From Bacteroidaceae bacterium (GTDB lineage: Bacteria; Bacteroidota; Bacteroidia; Bacteroidales; Bacteroidaceae), in the NCBI GenBank assembly GCA_024398715.1, contig JAKSIP010000003.1, positions 62,001 to 126,000 of the forward strand: DNA of 64,000 nt. Reading direction: 5' to 3'. Below are positions 24,333 through 33,525 of this stretch, one piece after another; within the stretch, counting starts at the first letter, position 1; each line of letters begins with the position of its first letter. A program made the position numbers and the translations under genes. The notes below the pieces were generated by a model that worked only from the letters and a program-made list of their open reading frames with translations, was not told where the DNA came from and searched no databases.

Positions 24333-25880
24333 ATGGAAGAAAACAGACTGTCAAACGGGAGAAAAGTACGCGTTCGTTTTGCTCCCAGTCCAACCGGTCC
24401 ACTACATATCGGCGGAGTCAGAACCGCTCTCTACAATTATCTTTTTGCGCGCCGTAACGGTGGCGATTTTGTTTTCAGAATTGAAGATACCGATACCAAC
24501 CGTTTTGTTCCGGGTGCCGAGGAATACATAATTGAAGCTTTCAGATGGCTTGGCATCAGGTTTGATGAAGGTGTTTCCTTTGGGGGTAATTTTGGTCCTT
24601 ACCGTCAGAGCGAACGCAGGGACATATACAAAAAGTATGTTCAGATTCTGCTTGACAACGGCAAGGCATATATAGCATTCGATACTCCTGAGCAGCTTGA
24701 AGCCAAACGTGCCCAGATTCCTAATTTCCAGTACGATGCCACAACCCGTACAGGCATGACCAATTCTCTTACACTTTCCAAGGAAGAGGTTGAAAGACGT
24801 ATTGCAGCCGGTGAGCAGTATGTGGTGCGTTTCAAGATAGAGCCTGATCAGAACGTGGAGGTGCATGACCTTATCCGCGGACTTGTTGTTATAAACTCTT
24901 CCATTCTTGACGATAAAGTACTGTACAAGTCGGCAGACCAGCTTCCAACATATCATCTGGCAAATATTGTCGATGACCATCTGATGGAGATTTCTCATGT
25001 AATACGCGGAGAAGAGTGGTTGCCTTCTGCACCATTGCATGTATTGCTGTACAAGGCGTTCGGTTGGGAAGATACAATGCCCGAATTTGCGCATCTGCCT
25101 CTCCTTCTCAAGCCCGAAGGTAGCGGAAAACTCAGCAAACGCGATGGTGACAAGCTGGGATTCCCGGTCTTCCCGCTTGAATGGCATGATCCTGCAACAG
25201 GAGAGATTTCTTCCGGTTACCGTGAAAAGGATTATTTGCCCCAGGCTGTTCTTAATTTTCTTGCCCTGCTGGGCTGGAATCCCGGAAACGACCAGGAAAT
25301 AATGTCAATGGAACAGATGATAGACCTGTTCTCTCTTGAACATTGCAGCAAGGCGGGAGCCCGTTTCAATTATCAGAAACTGATCTGGTTCAATCACGAG
25401 TATATTCTTGGTACACCTGATTCCGAAATAGCAAAGATGTATATGCCGGTTCTTGTCCAACATGGAATAGATATTCCGTTGGAACAGGCTCAGACCATTG
25501 TTGGAATGTTCAAAAGTCGTCTGAATTTTGTCAGCGAACTTTGGGACATGAGCAAATTCCTTTTCGAGGCTCCGCAGGAATACGATGAGAAATCCGCGAA
25601 AAAATGGTGGAAAGAAGGTGCGGCCGGATATGTGTCCGAATTATGTGATTTCATAGAGTCCAAACAAACCTCAACCTTATCAGAACTTGAACCCGCTATT
25701 ATGGATTGGATAGCAGGCAAAGGGTATGCAACCGGAAAGGTTATGAACGCTTTGCGTGTTGCTCTGGTAGGTGCCGCTGTTGGTCCGAACATATTCCAAA
25801 TAACAGATTTCATCGGTAAGAAAGAGACCTTGGACCGTGCTCGCAGAGCGATTCCCGTTATGCGTAATGTACAGAACTAA
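24333..25880 (+). CDS. gltX: Glutamyl-tRNA synthetase
   Basis: Encodes 515 residues. Class I synthetase: HIGH-type motif 'PLHIGG' (23-28) and KMSKS-type motif 'KLSKR' (266-270). The early sequence '[19 protein letters not shown]' is diagnostic of GluRS. It charges tRNA-Glu. Length is normal. waaA follows nine bases after the stop, so the two are probably co-transcribed. Confidence 0.96.
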   Translation: MEENRLSNGRKVRVRFAPSPTGPLHIGGVRTALYNYLFARRNGGDFVFRIEDTDTNRFVPGAEEYIIEAFRWLGIRFDEGVSFGGNFGPYRQSERRDIYKKYVQILLDNGKAYIAFDTPEQLEAKRAQIPNFQYDATTRTGMTNSLTLSKEEVERRIAAGEQYVVRFKIEPDQNVEVHDLIRGLVVINSSILDDKVLYKSADQLPTYHLANIVDDHLMEISHVIRGEEWLPSAPLHVLLYKAFGWEDTMPEFAHLPLLLKPEGSGKLSKRDGDKLGFPVFPLEWHDPATGEISSGYREKDYLPQAVLNFLALLGWNPGNDQEIMSMEQMIDLFSLEHCSKAGARFNYQKLIWFNHEYILGTPDSEIAKMYMPVLVQHGIDIPLEQAQTIVGMFKSRLNFVSELWDMSKFLFEAPQEYDEKSAKKWWKEGAAGYVSELCDFIESKQTSTLSELEPAIMDWIAGKGYATGKVMNALRVALVGAAVGPNIFQITDFIGKKETLDRARRAIPVMRNVQN

Positions 25881-25889
25881 CATCTTGTC

Positions 25890-27107
25890 ATGTACTCACT
25901 AGGTATTTTCATTTATATATTCCTTGTCAGACTGGCATCTCTTTTCAACAGAAAGGCAAGACTGTTGGTAAAAGGACATGGCGAGACTTTCAGCAGGTTG
26001 GCATCGGCCAGTAAGGATTCCTCATACATCTGGTTCCACGTTTCATCTCTTGGCGAATTTGAGCAGGGACGGGTATTGATGGAAATGATAAAGAAACAGA
26101 ATCCGGAACAGAAAATCCTGCTTACTTTTTTTTCACCGTCGGGATATACGGTACGCAAAGACTGGAACGGAGCTGACATTATCTGCTACATGCCGTTTGA
26201 CACACCGCGCAACGCAAGACGTTTCCTTGATGCGGTGAATATCAGCGCCGCTTTTTATGTAAAATACGATTTCTGGCCCAATTTCATAAAGAATCTTTCA
26301 AAAAGGGGTATCAGACAATACTGCATTTCTGCAATCTTTAATCCGAACCAGCTCTTTTTCAAGTCCTATGGCGGTTTCTACAGAAAAATGCTGTGCAGGC
26401 TGGACCATATTTTTGTTCAGGATCAGAATTCCAAAGAACTGCTTGCCGGAATAGGGTATGACAAAACCACAATAGTTGGCGATACAAGATGTGACCGTGT
26501 CCTTTCCATTGCCGGTCAAAGCAAAGAACTCCCGCTTATCGGTAAATTTGCAGGAGACTCTCCGCTGTTTATGGCAGGAAGTTCCTGGCCGGCCGATGAG
26601 AAAGTTTATCTCCCGTTCTTTGAAACGCATACAGACTGGAAACTTGTTGTGGCTCCCCATGAGTTGGGTCCCTCCCGGATCAAATCGCTGCTTGATTCTC
26701 TCAAGTCCAGGAAAACCGTATTGCTGTCCGATGCCGACGAACAGAATATTGCTGCTGCCGATACGCTTGTCATTGATTGTTACGGAATTCTTTCATCCAT
26801 ATACAAATATTGCACGGTAGCATATATCGGAGGCGGTTTCGGTGTTGGAATACATAATACTCTGGAGGCAGCGGTGTTCGGAAAACCGGTGCTTTTCGGT
26901 CCCAACAACAAACGTTTCCGCGAGGCTCAGGAACTGAAAAGTATCGGGGCCGGTTTCCAGATAGGCAGTACGAATGAACTGGTAACCATTATGGACAAGT
27001 TCATTTCTGATCCTGCGTATCAGCAGAAAGCAGGTCAGGCAGCTGCCGGTTACGTCAGTGCAAATGCCGGTTCTTCTCAGAAAATCCTGTCATCGGTATC
27101 GCTTTGA
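25890..27107 (+). CDS. waaA: 3-deoxy-D-manno-octulosonic acid (Kdo) transferase
   Basis: Encodes 405 residues. An N-terminal membrane anchor (1-20) precedes a GT-B fold of glycosyltransferase family 30. The motif 'SLGEFEQGR' carries the catalytic glutamate, and 'GGGFGVGIHNTLEAA' is the C-terminal donor-binding signature. It adds Kdo to lipid A precursor at the inner face of the inner membrane. The 3' end overlaps the opposing carbonic anhydrase gene by 31 bases. Confidence 0.94.
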   Translation: MYSLGIFIYIFLVRLASLFNRKARLLVKGHGETFSRLASASKDSSYIWFHVSSLGEFEQGRVLMEMIKKQNPEQKILLTFFSPSGYTVRKDWNGADIICYMPFDTPRNARRFLDAVNISAAFYVKYDFWPNFIKNLSKRGIRQYCISAIFNPNQLFFKSYGGFYRKMLCRLDHIFVQDQNSKELLAGIGYDKTTIVGDTRCDRVLSIAGQSKELPLIGKFAGDSPLFMAGSSWPADEKVYLPFFETHTDWKLVVAPHELGPSRIKSLLDSLKSRKTVLLSDADEQNIAAADTLVIDCYGILSSIYKYCTVAYIGGGFGVGIHNTLEAAVFGKPVLFGPNNKRFREAQELKSIGAGFQIGSTNELVTIMDKFISDPAYQQKAGQAAAGYVSANAGSSQKILSSVSL

Positions 27108-27613
27108 TACCACGATGCGTACATGTGGTAGTCACGTGCAATACGCTGGTTCATTTCCTGACTTTGCGCAGGGTCAACGTTTTTAATGAATTTGGCGGGG
27201 ACGCCTGCCCAAAGTTCACCCGGTCCGATAACCGTTTTACCCGTGACCACACTTCCTGCAGCCACAATGGCGCCTTCGCCTACTACGGCATGGTCAAGTA
27301 CAACAGACCCCATGCCAATCAGGGCATTGTCTTTTATTTCAGCTCCGTGAATAGTAACATTGTGTCCTACGGAAACATTGTCTCCGATAGTGGTTGTTGA
27401 GCGCTGGTATAATGTGTGGATTACAGCACCATCCTGAATATTGGTACCTTTTCCAATTCTGATGGAATTGACATCACCGCGCAGAACAGCGCCGAACCAT
27501 ATACTGCAGCCGTCACCTATTACAACATCTCCTATAATGGCGGCATTGTCTGCCAGAAAGCAGTCTTTTCCGATTTCCGGAACGAATCCGCGTACACTTT
27601 TTATGATAGCCAT
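27077..27613 (-). CDS. Gamma-class carbonic anhydrase family protein
   Basis: Encodes 178 residues that form a left-handed beta-helix of hexapeptide repeats ('AIIGDVVIGDGCSIWFGAV'). The three zinc-ligand histidines are present in 'AVIHT' and 'VGHNVTIHG'. Members range from true carbonic anhydrases to acyl-transfer or scaffold proteins (YrdA/PaaY type), so the reaction is uncertain. It converges with waaA (31-base overlap) and is divergent from mdh. Confidence 0.88.
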   Translation of the reverse strand: MAIIKSVRGFVPEIGKDCFLADNAAIIGDVVIGDGCSIWFGAVLRGDVNSIRIGKGTNIQDGAVIHTLYQRSTTTIGDNVSVGHNVTIHGAEIKDNALIGMGSVVLDHAVVGEGAIVAAGSVVTGKTVIGPGELWAGVPAKFIKNVDPAQSQEMNQRIARDYHMYASWYQSDTDDRIF

Positions 27614-27677
27614 AAGATTATTTTTTATTTTTGTGCGAATTTAATTCAAAAACAACAAACAAGTCTCTTTTTTTATG

Positions 27678-27685
27678 TAATTTTG
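27678..27685 (+). promoter_or_regulatory. -7 box TAATTTTG before mdh
   Basis: Perfect TAnnTTTG, 73 bases before the mdh ATG, so the leader would be about 65 bases. A palindrome lies within that leader. Confidence 0.6.
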
Positions 27686-27693
27686 CTGTTCCA

Positions 27694-27714
27694 AGTTCCA
27701 ATTTTTGTGGAACT
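27694..27714. promoter_or_regulatory. Inverted repeat in the mdh leader
   Basis: AGTTCCA at 27694-27700 and TGGAACT at 27708-27714 form a perfect seven-pair arm with a seven-base spacer, just downstream of the -7 box. It could be an operator or a leader hairpin; there is no T-run suited to termination. Confidence 0.4.
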
Positions 27715-27758
27715 GGTTAAAAAACAGTGCATTAACTAATTTTTAAAGAATATTTGTT

Positions 27759-28757
27759 ATGAAATTCCTTACAGATGAAAAGTTGGTCATTTCCGGAGCA
27801 GCCGGTATGATTGGTTCCAACATGGCCCAGACAGCCCTTATGATGGGTCTGACTTCCAATTTGTGCCTTTACGATGTTTACATGCCTGGTCTTGAGGGTG
27901 TTGTAGAAGAGCTGCGCCATTGCGCATTCCCTGGTGCAAACATCACATATACAGACAATGTTGCCGAGGCATTCAAGGATGCCAAATATATGGTTTCTTC
28001 AGGTGGTGCACCGCGTAAGGCTGGAATGACACGTGAGGATCTTCTTGTTGGCAATGCAAAGATTGCCGAGCAGTTGGGTAAGGATATCAAAACATATTGT
28101 CCTGATTTGAAACATTGCGTCATCATATTCAACCCTGCCGATATTACCGGTCTTGTAACATTGGTATATTCAGGTTTGAAACCAAGTCAGATTACAACAC
28201 TTGCAGCTCTTGATTCAACCCGTTTGCAGAGTGCACTTGCAAAGCATTTCGGTTTGCAGCAGAGCAAGGTAACCACAGCACGTACATTCGGCGGTCACGG
28301 CGAGCAGATGGCTGTATTTGCATCAACAGCAAAAGTTGACGGCAAACCTTTGACAGATCTTATCGGTACTCCGGCTCTTACAGACGAGCAGTGGTCACAG
28401 ATGAAACAGGATGTCATCAAAGGTGGTGCAAAGATTATCGAACTCCGCGGACGTTCATCTTTCCAGAGCCCTGCATTCGTTTCAATAGAAATGATAGCTG
28501 CTGCTATGGGTGGAGAAAAATTTGAATGGCCGGCAGGTTGCTATGTCAGCACAGAGAAATATAAGAATGTAATGATGGCCATGCCTTCAACAATCGATGC
28601 TACCGGTGTCCATTATTCAGACATCAAGGGAACAGCCGATGAAATTGCAAGTCTCGATGCCAGCTATGCACACCTTCAGGCAATGCGTGACGAGGTTATT
28701 TCTCTTGGCGTTCTTCCTGCAGTTGCCGATTGGAAGAAGTTTAATTCAAACCTCTAA
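27759..28757 (+). CDS. mdh: Malate dehydrogenase
   Basis: Encodes 332 residues. The Rossmann loop reads 'GAAGMIGSN' (13-21), followed by the family motifs 'SGGAPRKAGMTREDLL', 'DSTRLQSALAKHFG' and the catalytic histidine in 'GGHGEQM'. It interconverts malate and oxaloacetate with NAD(H); in Bacteroidales it runs mainly in the reductive direction towards fumarate and succinate. It is a single-gene unit with its own promoter. Confidence 0.93.
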   Translation: MKFLTDEKLVISGAAGMIGSNMAQTALMMGLTSNLCLYDVYMPGLEGVVEELRHCAFPGANITYTDNVAEAFKDAKYMVSSGGAPRKAGMTREDLLVGNAKIAEQLGKDIKTYCPDLKHCVIIFNPADITGLVTLVYSGLKPSQITTLAALDSTRLQSALAKHFGLQQSKVTTARTFGGHGEQMAVFASTAKVDGKPLTDLIGTPALTDEQWSQMKQDVIKGGAKIIELRGRSSFQSPAFVSIEMIAAAMGGEKFEWPAGCYVSTEKYKNVMMAMPSTIDATGVHYSDIKGTADEIASLDASYAHLQAMRDEVISLGVLPAVADWKKFNSNL

Positions 28758-28778
28758 TAGAAAATAATTTGAGTTTTT

Positions 28779-28810
28779 TTTGGGGCGTATCAAATAATTA
28801 TCTATTTTTG
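28779..28810 (+). promoter_or_regulatory. rpsU promoter (TTTG - 20 - TATTTTTG)
   Basis: TTTG at 28779-28782 and TATTTTTG at 28803-28810 with a 20-base spacer fit the Bacteroidota consensus well. The rpsU ATG is 43 bases downstream. Confidence 0.8.
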
Positions 28811-28853
28811 CGCCGCAAATTTGAAAACTAACTAAAAAAGAAAAAGCAAAATA

Positions 28854-29045
28854 ATGATTATTGTACCTGTAAAAGAGGGCGAGAACATTGAAAGAGCTCT
28901 CAAAAAATTTAAGAGAAAATATGAGAAAACCGGCGTAGTGAAAGAATTGCGTCGCCGTCAGCAGTTTGATAAACCGTCAGAGGTCAAAAGACTTAAGATG
29001 GAGCATGCAATTTACGTTCAGAAATTGCAGCAGGCAGAAGATTAA
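28854..29045 (+). CDS. rpsU: 30S ribosomal protein S21
   Basis: Encodes 63 residues: 'MIIVPVKEGENIERALKKFK' followed by a basic helix, the full S21 fold. S21 helps initiation complexes form on mRNA. In Bacteroidota, S21 together with S18 and S6 contributes to hiding the anti-Shine-Dalgarno end of 16S rRNA, in keeping with the lack of clear Shine-Dalgarno sites in this window. Own promoter upstream and a strong terminator downstream. Confidence 0.95.
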   Translation: MIIVPVKEGENIERALKKFKRKYEKTGVVKELRRRQQFDKPSEVKRLKMEHAIYVQKLQQAED

Positions 29046-29121
29046 TTTTGTTTTTTCTTCGATATACGTGCTGTAGTGATACAGTCGTATTGTTAAGGCA
29101 TATTCCTTAATATATATAGGG

Positions 29122-29156
29122 ATGCGCGGTGTTTTATGCTCCGCGCATTTTTTTTT
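29122..29156 (+). terminator. Terminator after rpsU
   Basis: ATGCGCGG at 29122-29129 pairs with CCGCGCAT at 29141-29148, followed by a run of T to 29156. GC-rich stem, strong intrinsic terminator. Confidence 0.88.
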
Positions 29157-29227
29157 GAAAAATAGCGCCTTGTCAGGATACAATATTCCGAATAATTCAT
29201 TATATTAGCCCAACAAACAATCAAGCT

Positions 29228-30112
29228 ATGAAAGAGGAACTGTTTGCAGACTATCTGAAACTGGAACGTAACTATTCTATGTGTACGGTAGAAAGTTACA
29301 TGCAGGATCTGGAATTGTTCCGCTCATTCCTTACTGAACTTTGCCCGGACAACGGTTGGGCAGATGTGGACAGCGATATGATTCGTGCCTGGATTGTTGA
29401 TATGATGAACAAAGGTGCGGCAACAACCACGGTAAACCGCAGACTGAGCACATTGCGTTCGTTTTACAGATTCCTGATGATGAAAGGCCTTGCGGATTAC
29501 TCGCCTGTTACCGGCATCAAAGGTCCCAAAAACAAGAAACCGTTGCCGGTTTTTGTGCGTGAAAGTGAAATGGACCGCCTGTTGGACGATGATTCATTGT
29601 ATGGTGAAGGCTATAATGCCGTTCTGGGAAAAACCGTTATTGATACCTTTTACCAAACCGGAATCCGTCTGGCGGAATTGCTGGGACTTACAACCTCAAG
29701 TGTAGATCTTTCTGCTGGGACTATCAAAGTTCTTGGAAAAAGAAACAAGGAACGTTACATTCCGTTCGGCAACGGATTGAAACAGCAGTTGGAGAAATAT
29801 ATCGGGCAGCGCAGCGCAATCCAGAATATTCAAACCGCATCTTTCTTTGTTACCGACAAAGGGGAACCGTTGCCGCGTCACCGTGTATATGCATTGGTAA
29901 AGAACCTGCTGTTTCAGGTCTCTACTGTTGCAAAGAAAAGCCCGCATGTGCTGCGGCATACATTTGCTACCGCCATGCTTAATCATAATGCAGATATAAG
30001 TTCCGTCAAAGAGCTGTTGGGACATACCAGTCTTGCTGCAACACAGGTATATACCCATACTACTCTTCAGGAACTGAAAGATATTTATAACCAGGCTCAT
30101 CCAAGAGCTTAA
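29228..30112 (+). CDS. xerC: Tyrosine recombinase XerC/XerD
   Basis: Encodes 294 residues. An N-terminal SAM-like core-binding domain (1-90) precedes the catalytic domain with R147, H240-x-x-R243, H266 and the nucleophile Y275. Length and motifs match the chromosomal Xer recombinases that resolve chromosome dimers at dif. The place between rpsU and hpf is the usual Bacteroidales position of this housekeeping gene, so it is not an island integrase. Whether it is XerC or XerD cannot be decided here. Confidence 0.9.
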   Translation: MKEELFADYLKLERNYSMCTVESYMQDLELFRSFLTELCPDNGWADVDSDMIRAWIVDMMNKGAATTTVNRRLSTLRSFYRFLMMKGLADYSPVTGIKGPKNKKPLPVFVRESEMDRLLDDDSLYGEGYNAVLGKTVIDTFYQTGIRLAELLGLTTSSVDLSAGTIKVLGKRNKERYIPFGNGLKQQLEKYIGQRSAIQNIQTASFFVTDKGEPLPRHRVYALVKNLLFQVSTVAKKSPHVLRHTFATAMLNHNADISSVKELLGHTSLAATQVYTHTTLQELKDIYNQAHPRA

Positions 30113-30125
30113 AATTATTACAACT

Positions 30126-30425
30126 ATGGAAGTGAAAATTCAAGCATTGCATTTTAATGCAACAGAGCAGCTGCAAGCATTTGTTGACAAGAAGTGTGCA
30201 AAATTGCAGAGAGTATGTGAGGATCTTATCAAGGTTGATGTTGTACTGAAAGTTGTAAAACCGGAAACAGCCATGAACAAGCAGGCGCAGATTACCGCAT
30301 CCATTCCCGGGAATGATGTTCATGCAGAGAAAATTTGTGACACTTTTGAGCAGGCTGTTGACGAATGTCTCGATGCTTTGAAAGGTCAATTGGTAAAAAT
30401 TAAAGAAAAAAGTCGTCAGAAATAA
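30126..30425 (+). CDS. hpf: Ribosome hibernation promoting factor (HPF/RaiA family)
   Basis: Encodes 99 residues, the short HPF form. It begins 'MEVKIQALHFNATEQLQAFV' and contains the beta-alpha-beta-beta-beta-alpha fold that binds in the 30S decoding region in resting cells. It follows xerC by 13 bases and precedes the tRNA-tuf operon promoter. Confidence 0.9.
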   Translation: MEVKIQALHFNATEQLQAFVDKKCAKLQRVCEDLIKVDVVLKVVKPETAMNKQAQITASIPGNDVHAEKICDTFEQAVDECLDALKGQLVKIKEKSRQK

Positions 30426-30441
30426 AAAAAAAGGCAAATAT

Positions 30442-30472
30442 TTTGCTGTTATTAAAATTGTGTATATCTTTG
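30442..30472 (+). promoter_or_regulatory. Promoter of the tRNA-tuf operon (TTTG - 19 - TATCTTTG)
   Basis: TTTG at 30442-30445 and TATCTTTG at 30465-30472 with a 19-base spacer, one of the best consensus matches in the window. It lies 53 bases before the first tRNA. Confidence 0.88.
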
Positions 30473-30525
30473 CACCCGCTTAACGCTCGGAAAGAGAAGC
30501 CCGTTAGGCGGGTGTTGTTTGAATT

Positions 30526-30599
30526 GCCTCTTTAGCTCAGTTGGCCAGAGCACGTGATTTGTAATCTCGGGGTCGTTGGTTCGAATCCGACAAGAGGCT
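30526..30599 (+). tRNA. tRNA-Thr (anticodon TGT)
   Basis: 74 nt. Acceptor GCCTCTT pairs with AAGAGGC; D stem GCTC/GAGC; T arm with TTCGAAT. The anticodon stem CGTGA/TCTCG has a T-T mismatch at 29:41. No CCA is encoded. First of four tRNAs before tuf. Confidence 0.95.
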
Positions 30600-30623
30600 C
30601 ACTTTATAAGTAAAATTTGGTAT

Positions 30624-30709
30624 GGGTACATTCCAGAGTGGCCAAATGGGGCAGACTGTAAATCTGCTGTCTCTCGACTTCGGTGGTTCGAATCCATCTG
30701 TGCCCACCA
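30624..30709 (+). tRNA. tRNA-Tyr (anticodon GTA)
   Basis: 86 nt with a long variable arm, as expected for tRNA-Tyr. Acceptor GGGTACA pairs with TGTGCCC (one G-T pair). The 3' CCA is encoded. Confidence 0.96.
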
Positions 30710-30716
30710 CTTTTTT

Positions 30717-30789
30717 GCGGGAATAGCTCAGTTGATAGAGCATTAGCCTTCCAAGCTGAGGGTCGCGGGTTTGAGTCCCGTTTCCCGCT
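30717..30789 (+). tRNA. tRNA-Gly (anticodon TCC)
   Basis: 73 nt. Acceptor GCGGGAA pairs with TTCCCGC; anticodon loop CTTCCAA; T arm GCGGG/CCCGT. No encoded CCA. Confidence 0.96.
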
Positions 30790-30803
30790 CTTTTTTTGTC
30801 GCT

Positions 30804-30876
30804 GCTGTTATAGCTCAGCTGGTAGAGCACATCCTTGGTAAGGATGAGGTCTCGAGTTCAAGTCTCGATAACAGCT
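30804..30876 (+). tRNA. tRNA-Thr (anticodon GGT)
   Basis: 73 nt. Acceptor GCTGTTA pairs with TAACAGC; anticodon loop TTGGTAA on a fully paired CATCC/GGATG stem. Last tRNA before tuf. Confidence 0.96.
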
Positions 30877-30978
30877 CTGCTTTGCAGCGGTAAAGAATGA
30901 AAAGAAGAAAGTGGAATTGAATAAATACAAAGGTAAGAACAGTCAATTAAAATAATTCAATCAATAGAACTTTAAATT

Positions 30979-32166
30979 ATGGCAAAAGAAAAATTTGAGA
31001 GGTCCAAACCTCACGTAAACATTGGTACCATTGGTCACGTAGATCATGGTAAGACAACTTTGACAGCTGCTATCACAACAGTATTGGCAAAGAAAGGTCT
31101 TTCAGAACTCCGTTCATTCGATTCTATCGATAATGCTCCGGAAGAGAAAGAGCGTGGTATTACTATCAACACTTCACACGTTGAGTACGAGACAGCTAAC
31201 CGTCACTATGCACACGTAGACTGCCCGGGTCACGCCGACTACGTTAAGAACATGGTAACTGGTGCTGCTCAGATGGATGGTGCTATTGTTGTAGTAGCTG
31301 CAACTGATGGTCCTATGCCTCAGACACGTGAGCATATCCTTCTTGCCCGCCAGGTAAACGTTCCACGTTTGGTTATCTTCCTTAACAAATGCGATTCTCC
31401 AGATGTTGACGGTGAGATGATTGACTTGGTAGAGATGGAAATGCGTGATCTTCTTTCTTCATACGAATTCGATGGTGACAACACACCTATCATCCGTGGT
31501 TCTGCTCTTGGTGCACTTAACGGTGTTGCTGAATGGGAAGAGAAAGTTATGGAATTGATGGATGCAGTTGATACATGGATTCCACTTCCTCCGCGTGCAG
31601 TTGACAAACCATTCCTTATGCCTGTTGAAGACGTATTCTCAATCACAGGTCGTGGTACTGTAGCAACAGGTCGTATCGAGACTGGTGTTGTTAAGGTAGG
31701 TGACAAGGTTGAAATCCTTGGTCTTGGTGAAGAGAAGGAAACAACTGTTACAGGTGTTGAGATGTTCCGTAAGATTCTTGACGAAGGTGAGGCTGGTGAT
31801 AACGTAGGTCTGTTGCTTCGTGGTATTGAGAAGACTGAAATCAAACGTGGTATGGTTCTTTGCCATCCGGGTCAGATCAAACCTCACACAACTTTCAAGG
31901 CTTCTATCTATGTATTGACAGCTAAGGAAGGTGGTCGTCACACAGCATTCCGTAACAAATATCGTCCTCAGTTCTATATCCGTACTATGGACTGTACAGG
32001 TGAAATCACTTTGCCTGAGGGTACAGAAATGGTTATGCCTGGCGATAACGTTGAGATTCAGGTACAGCTTATCTACCCTGTAGCAATCAACGAAGGTCTT
32101 CGTTTCGCTATCCGCGAAGGTGGCCGTACAGTTGGTTCAGGTCAGATTACTGCAATCATTGACTAA
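30979..32166 (+). CDS. tuf: Elongation factor Tu
   Basis: Encodes 395 residues. GTPase motifs: G1 'GHVDHGKTT', G3 'DCPGHADY', G4 'NKCD', followed by the two beta-barrel domains that bind aminoacyl-tRNA. It delivers tRNAs to the ribosome. It is read with the four upstream tRNAs, with a hairpin and tRNA-Trp just after it. Confidence 0.97.
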   Translation: MAKEKFERSKPHVNIGTIGHVDHGKTTLTAAITTVLAKKGLSELRSFDSIDNAPEEKERGITINTSHVEYETANRHYAHVDCPGHADYVKNMVTGAAQMDGAIVVVAATDGPMPQTREHILLARQVNVPRLVIFLNKCDSPDVDGEMIDLVEMEMRDLLSSYEFDGDNTPIIRGSALGALNGVAEWEEKVMELMDAVDTWIPLPPRAVDKPFLMPVEDVFSITGRGTVATGRIETGVVKVGDKVEILGLGEEKETTVTGVEMFRKILDEGEAGDNVGLLLRGIEKTEIKRGMVLCHPGQIKPHTTFKASIYVLTAKEGGRHTAFRNKYRPQFYIRTMDCTGEITLPEGTEMVMPGDNVEIQVQLIYPVAINEGLRFAIREGGRTVGSGQITAIID

Positions 32167-32173
32167 AATCATA

Positions 32174-32202
32174 AAGGCCGGTGCCGATAGGCATCCGGCC
32201 TT
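32174..32202 (+). terminator. Hairpin between tuf and tRNA-Trp
   Basis: AAGGCCGG pairs with CCGGCCTT, extended inside by TGCC/GGCA. The following sequence is not T-rich, so it may be a partial terminator or an RNA-processing site rather than a full stop. Confidence 0.5.
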
Positions 32203-32207
32203 AATAT

Positions 32208-32280
32208 ACGGGTGTAGCTCAGTTGGTAGAGCATCGGTCTCCAAAACCGAGTGTCGTGAGTTCGAGTCTTACCTCCCGTG
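32208..32280 (+). tRNA. tRNA-Trp (anticodon CCA)
   Basis: 73 nt. Acceptor ACGGGTG pairs with CTCCCGT apart from a T-T mismatch at 6:67; anticodon loop CTCCAAA; discriminator G. It sits between tuf and secE, its usual place in Bacteroidales and many other bacteria. Confidence 0.95.
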
Positions 32281-32297
32281 CAAAAAATAACATAATC

Positions 32298-32486
32298 ATG
32301 TTAAAGAAGTTTTTTTCTAATTGTAAGGAATCTTACCAAGAGCTTGTTCTCAAAACAACCTGGCCTACCGGTAAAGAACTAGCAAGCAGCGCTGTCACTG
32401 TTTTAATTGCTTCCCTTTTGATCGCTGTTGTTGTGTTTGTTATGGATAAGGCTTTCCAGGGTCTTATGACTACCATCTATCCTTAA
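32298..32486 (+). CDS. secE: Preprotein translocase subunit SecE
   Basis: Encodes 62 residues: a short amphipathic helix with 'ELVLKTTWPTGKELASSA', then one membrane helix (about 33-53). This minimal single-helix form is normal outside gammaproteobacteria. The ATG at 32298 is chosen because any earlier start would run through tRNA-Trp. nusG follows 15 bases later. Confidence 0.94.
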   Translation: MLKKFFSNCKESYQELVLKTTWPTGKELASSAVTVLIASLLIAVVVFVMDKAFQGLMTTIYP

Positions 32487-32501
32487 AAGTACGTTGAAGA
32501 C

Positions 32502-33044
32502 ATGGTTGTGACTGAAAAAAAGTGGTATGTTCTGAAAGCCGTCAGCGGTAAAGAGATTAAAGTTAAGGAGTATGTTGAAAAAGATGCCCAGAACAATAAT
32601 CTCCAGAATTTTATTTCACAGGTTCTGATTCCCACCGAGAAGGTTGTGCAGGTGCGTAACGGCAAGCGCGTTGTAAAAGAACGCAGCTATCTGCCGGGTT
32701 ATGTTCTTGTTGAAGCCTCTTTGAATGGCGAAATCAAACAGCGTCTCAGAAACATTCCCAATGTACTCGGTTTTTTAGGTGGCATGGATAACCCTACTCC
32801 TATGCGTCAGGAAGAAGTCAACAGAATCTTAGGTTCAGTTGATGAACAGATTGAAACATTGGAGGAACCATTGATTACCTTTGCTGTAGGCGAAACAGTA
32901 AAAATTATCTTTGGACCGTTTTCAGGCTTTGAAGGTATTATCGACGAAGTCAGTGACGAGAAAAAGAAATTGAAGGTCAGTGTTAAGATTTTTGGCCGTA
33001 AAACGCCAATAGAACTGGCTTACAATCAAGTAGAAAAGAACTAG
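32502..33044 (+). CDS. nusG: Transcription termination/antitermination protein NusG
   Basis: Encodes 180 residues. An N-terminal NGN domain ('[20 protein letters not shown]') binds RNA polymerase; the C-terminal KOW domain reads '[18 protein letters not shown]'. It couples polymerase to Rho or to the ribosome. The place between secE and rplK is canonical. Confidence 0.96.
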   Translation: MVVTEKKWYVLKAVSGKEIKVKEYVEKDAQNNNLQNFISQVLIPTEKVVQVRNGKRVVKERSYLPGYVLVEASLNGEIKQRLRNIPNVLGFLGGMDNPTPMRQEEVNRILGSVDEQIETLEEPLITFAVGETVKIIFGPFSGFEGIIDEVSDEKKKLKVSVKIFGRKTPIELAYNQVEKN

Positions 33045-33069
33045 AGTTCAATTTTTAAATTTTTTTACA

Positions 33070-33495
33070 ATGGCTAAAGAAGTTGCTGGATTAATCAAAT
33101 TACAGATTAAAGGAGGCGCTGCAAACCCATCACCACCAGTTGGACCTGCTTTAGGTTCAAAGGGTTTGAATATTATGGAGTTTTGCAAGCAATTCAACGC
33201 CAGAACCCAGGACAAGGCAGGTAAAACATTGCCTGTAATAATCACTTATTATGGTGATAAGTCTTTTGACTTTGTCATTAAAACACCGCCGGTTGCTATT
33301 CAATTGAAGGAAGCATCAAAAGCTAGTAAAGGTTCTGCTGAACCTAACCGCAAAAAAGTTGCCTCTGTTACTAAAGAACAGGTAGCCGCTATTGCTCAGG
33401 ACAAAATGCCCGATTTGAACTGCTTCACACTTGAATCTGCAATCTCTATGGTTGCTGGTACTGCTAGAAGTATGGGTATAACCGTTAAAGATTAA
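33070..33495 (+). CDS. rplK: 50S ribosomal protein L11
   Basis: Encodes 141 residues. Signature '[20 protein letters not shown]' lies in the N-terminal domain that contacts elongation factors; the C-terminal domain binds 23S rRNA in the GTPase-associated centre. Normal length. Confidence 0.97.
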   Translation: MAKEVAGLIKLQIKGGAANPSPPVGPALGSKGLNIMEFCKQFNARTQDKAGKTLPVIITYYGDKSFDFVIKTPPVAIQLKEASKASKGSAEPNRKKVASVTKEQVAAIAQDKMPDLNCFTLESAISMVAGTARSMGITVKD

Positions 33496-33525
33496 TCCGG
33501 AGTAATATTAAAAAAGTAATTAGTA

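Noticed and set aside
24402..25187. 261-residue frame antisense to gltX
   Set aside because: The plus strand encodes a complete GluRS with all motifs; the antisense product has no recognisable features.
29228..30112. Island integrase
   Set aside because: The tyrosine recombinase lies in the conserved rpsU-xerC-hpf order and has housekeeping Xer length, far from the island.
30537..30830. 97-residue minus-strand frame with phrases like 'NGTQTRDPQLGRL'
   Set aside because: It is the reverse translation of three adjacent tRNA genes, a well-known false gene call.
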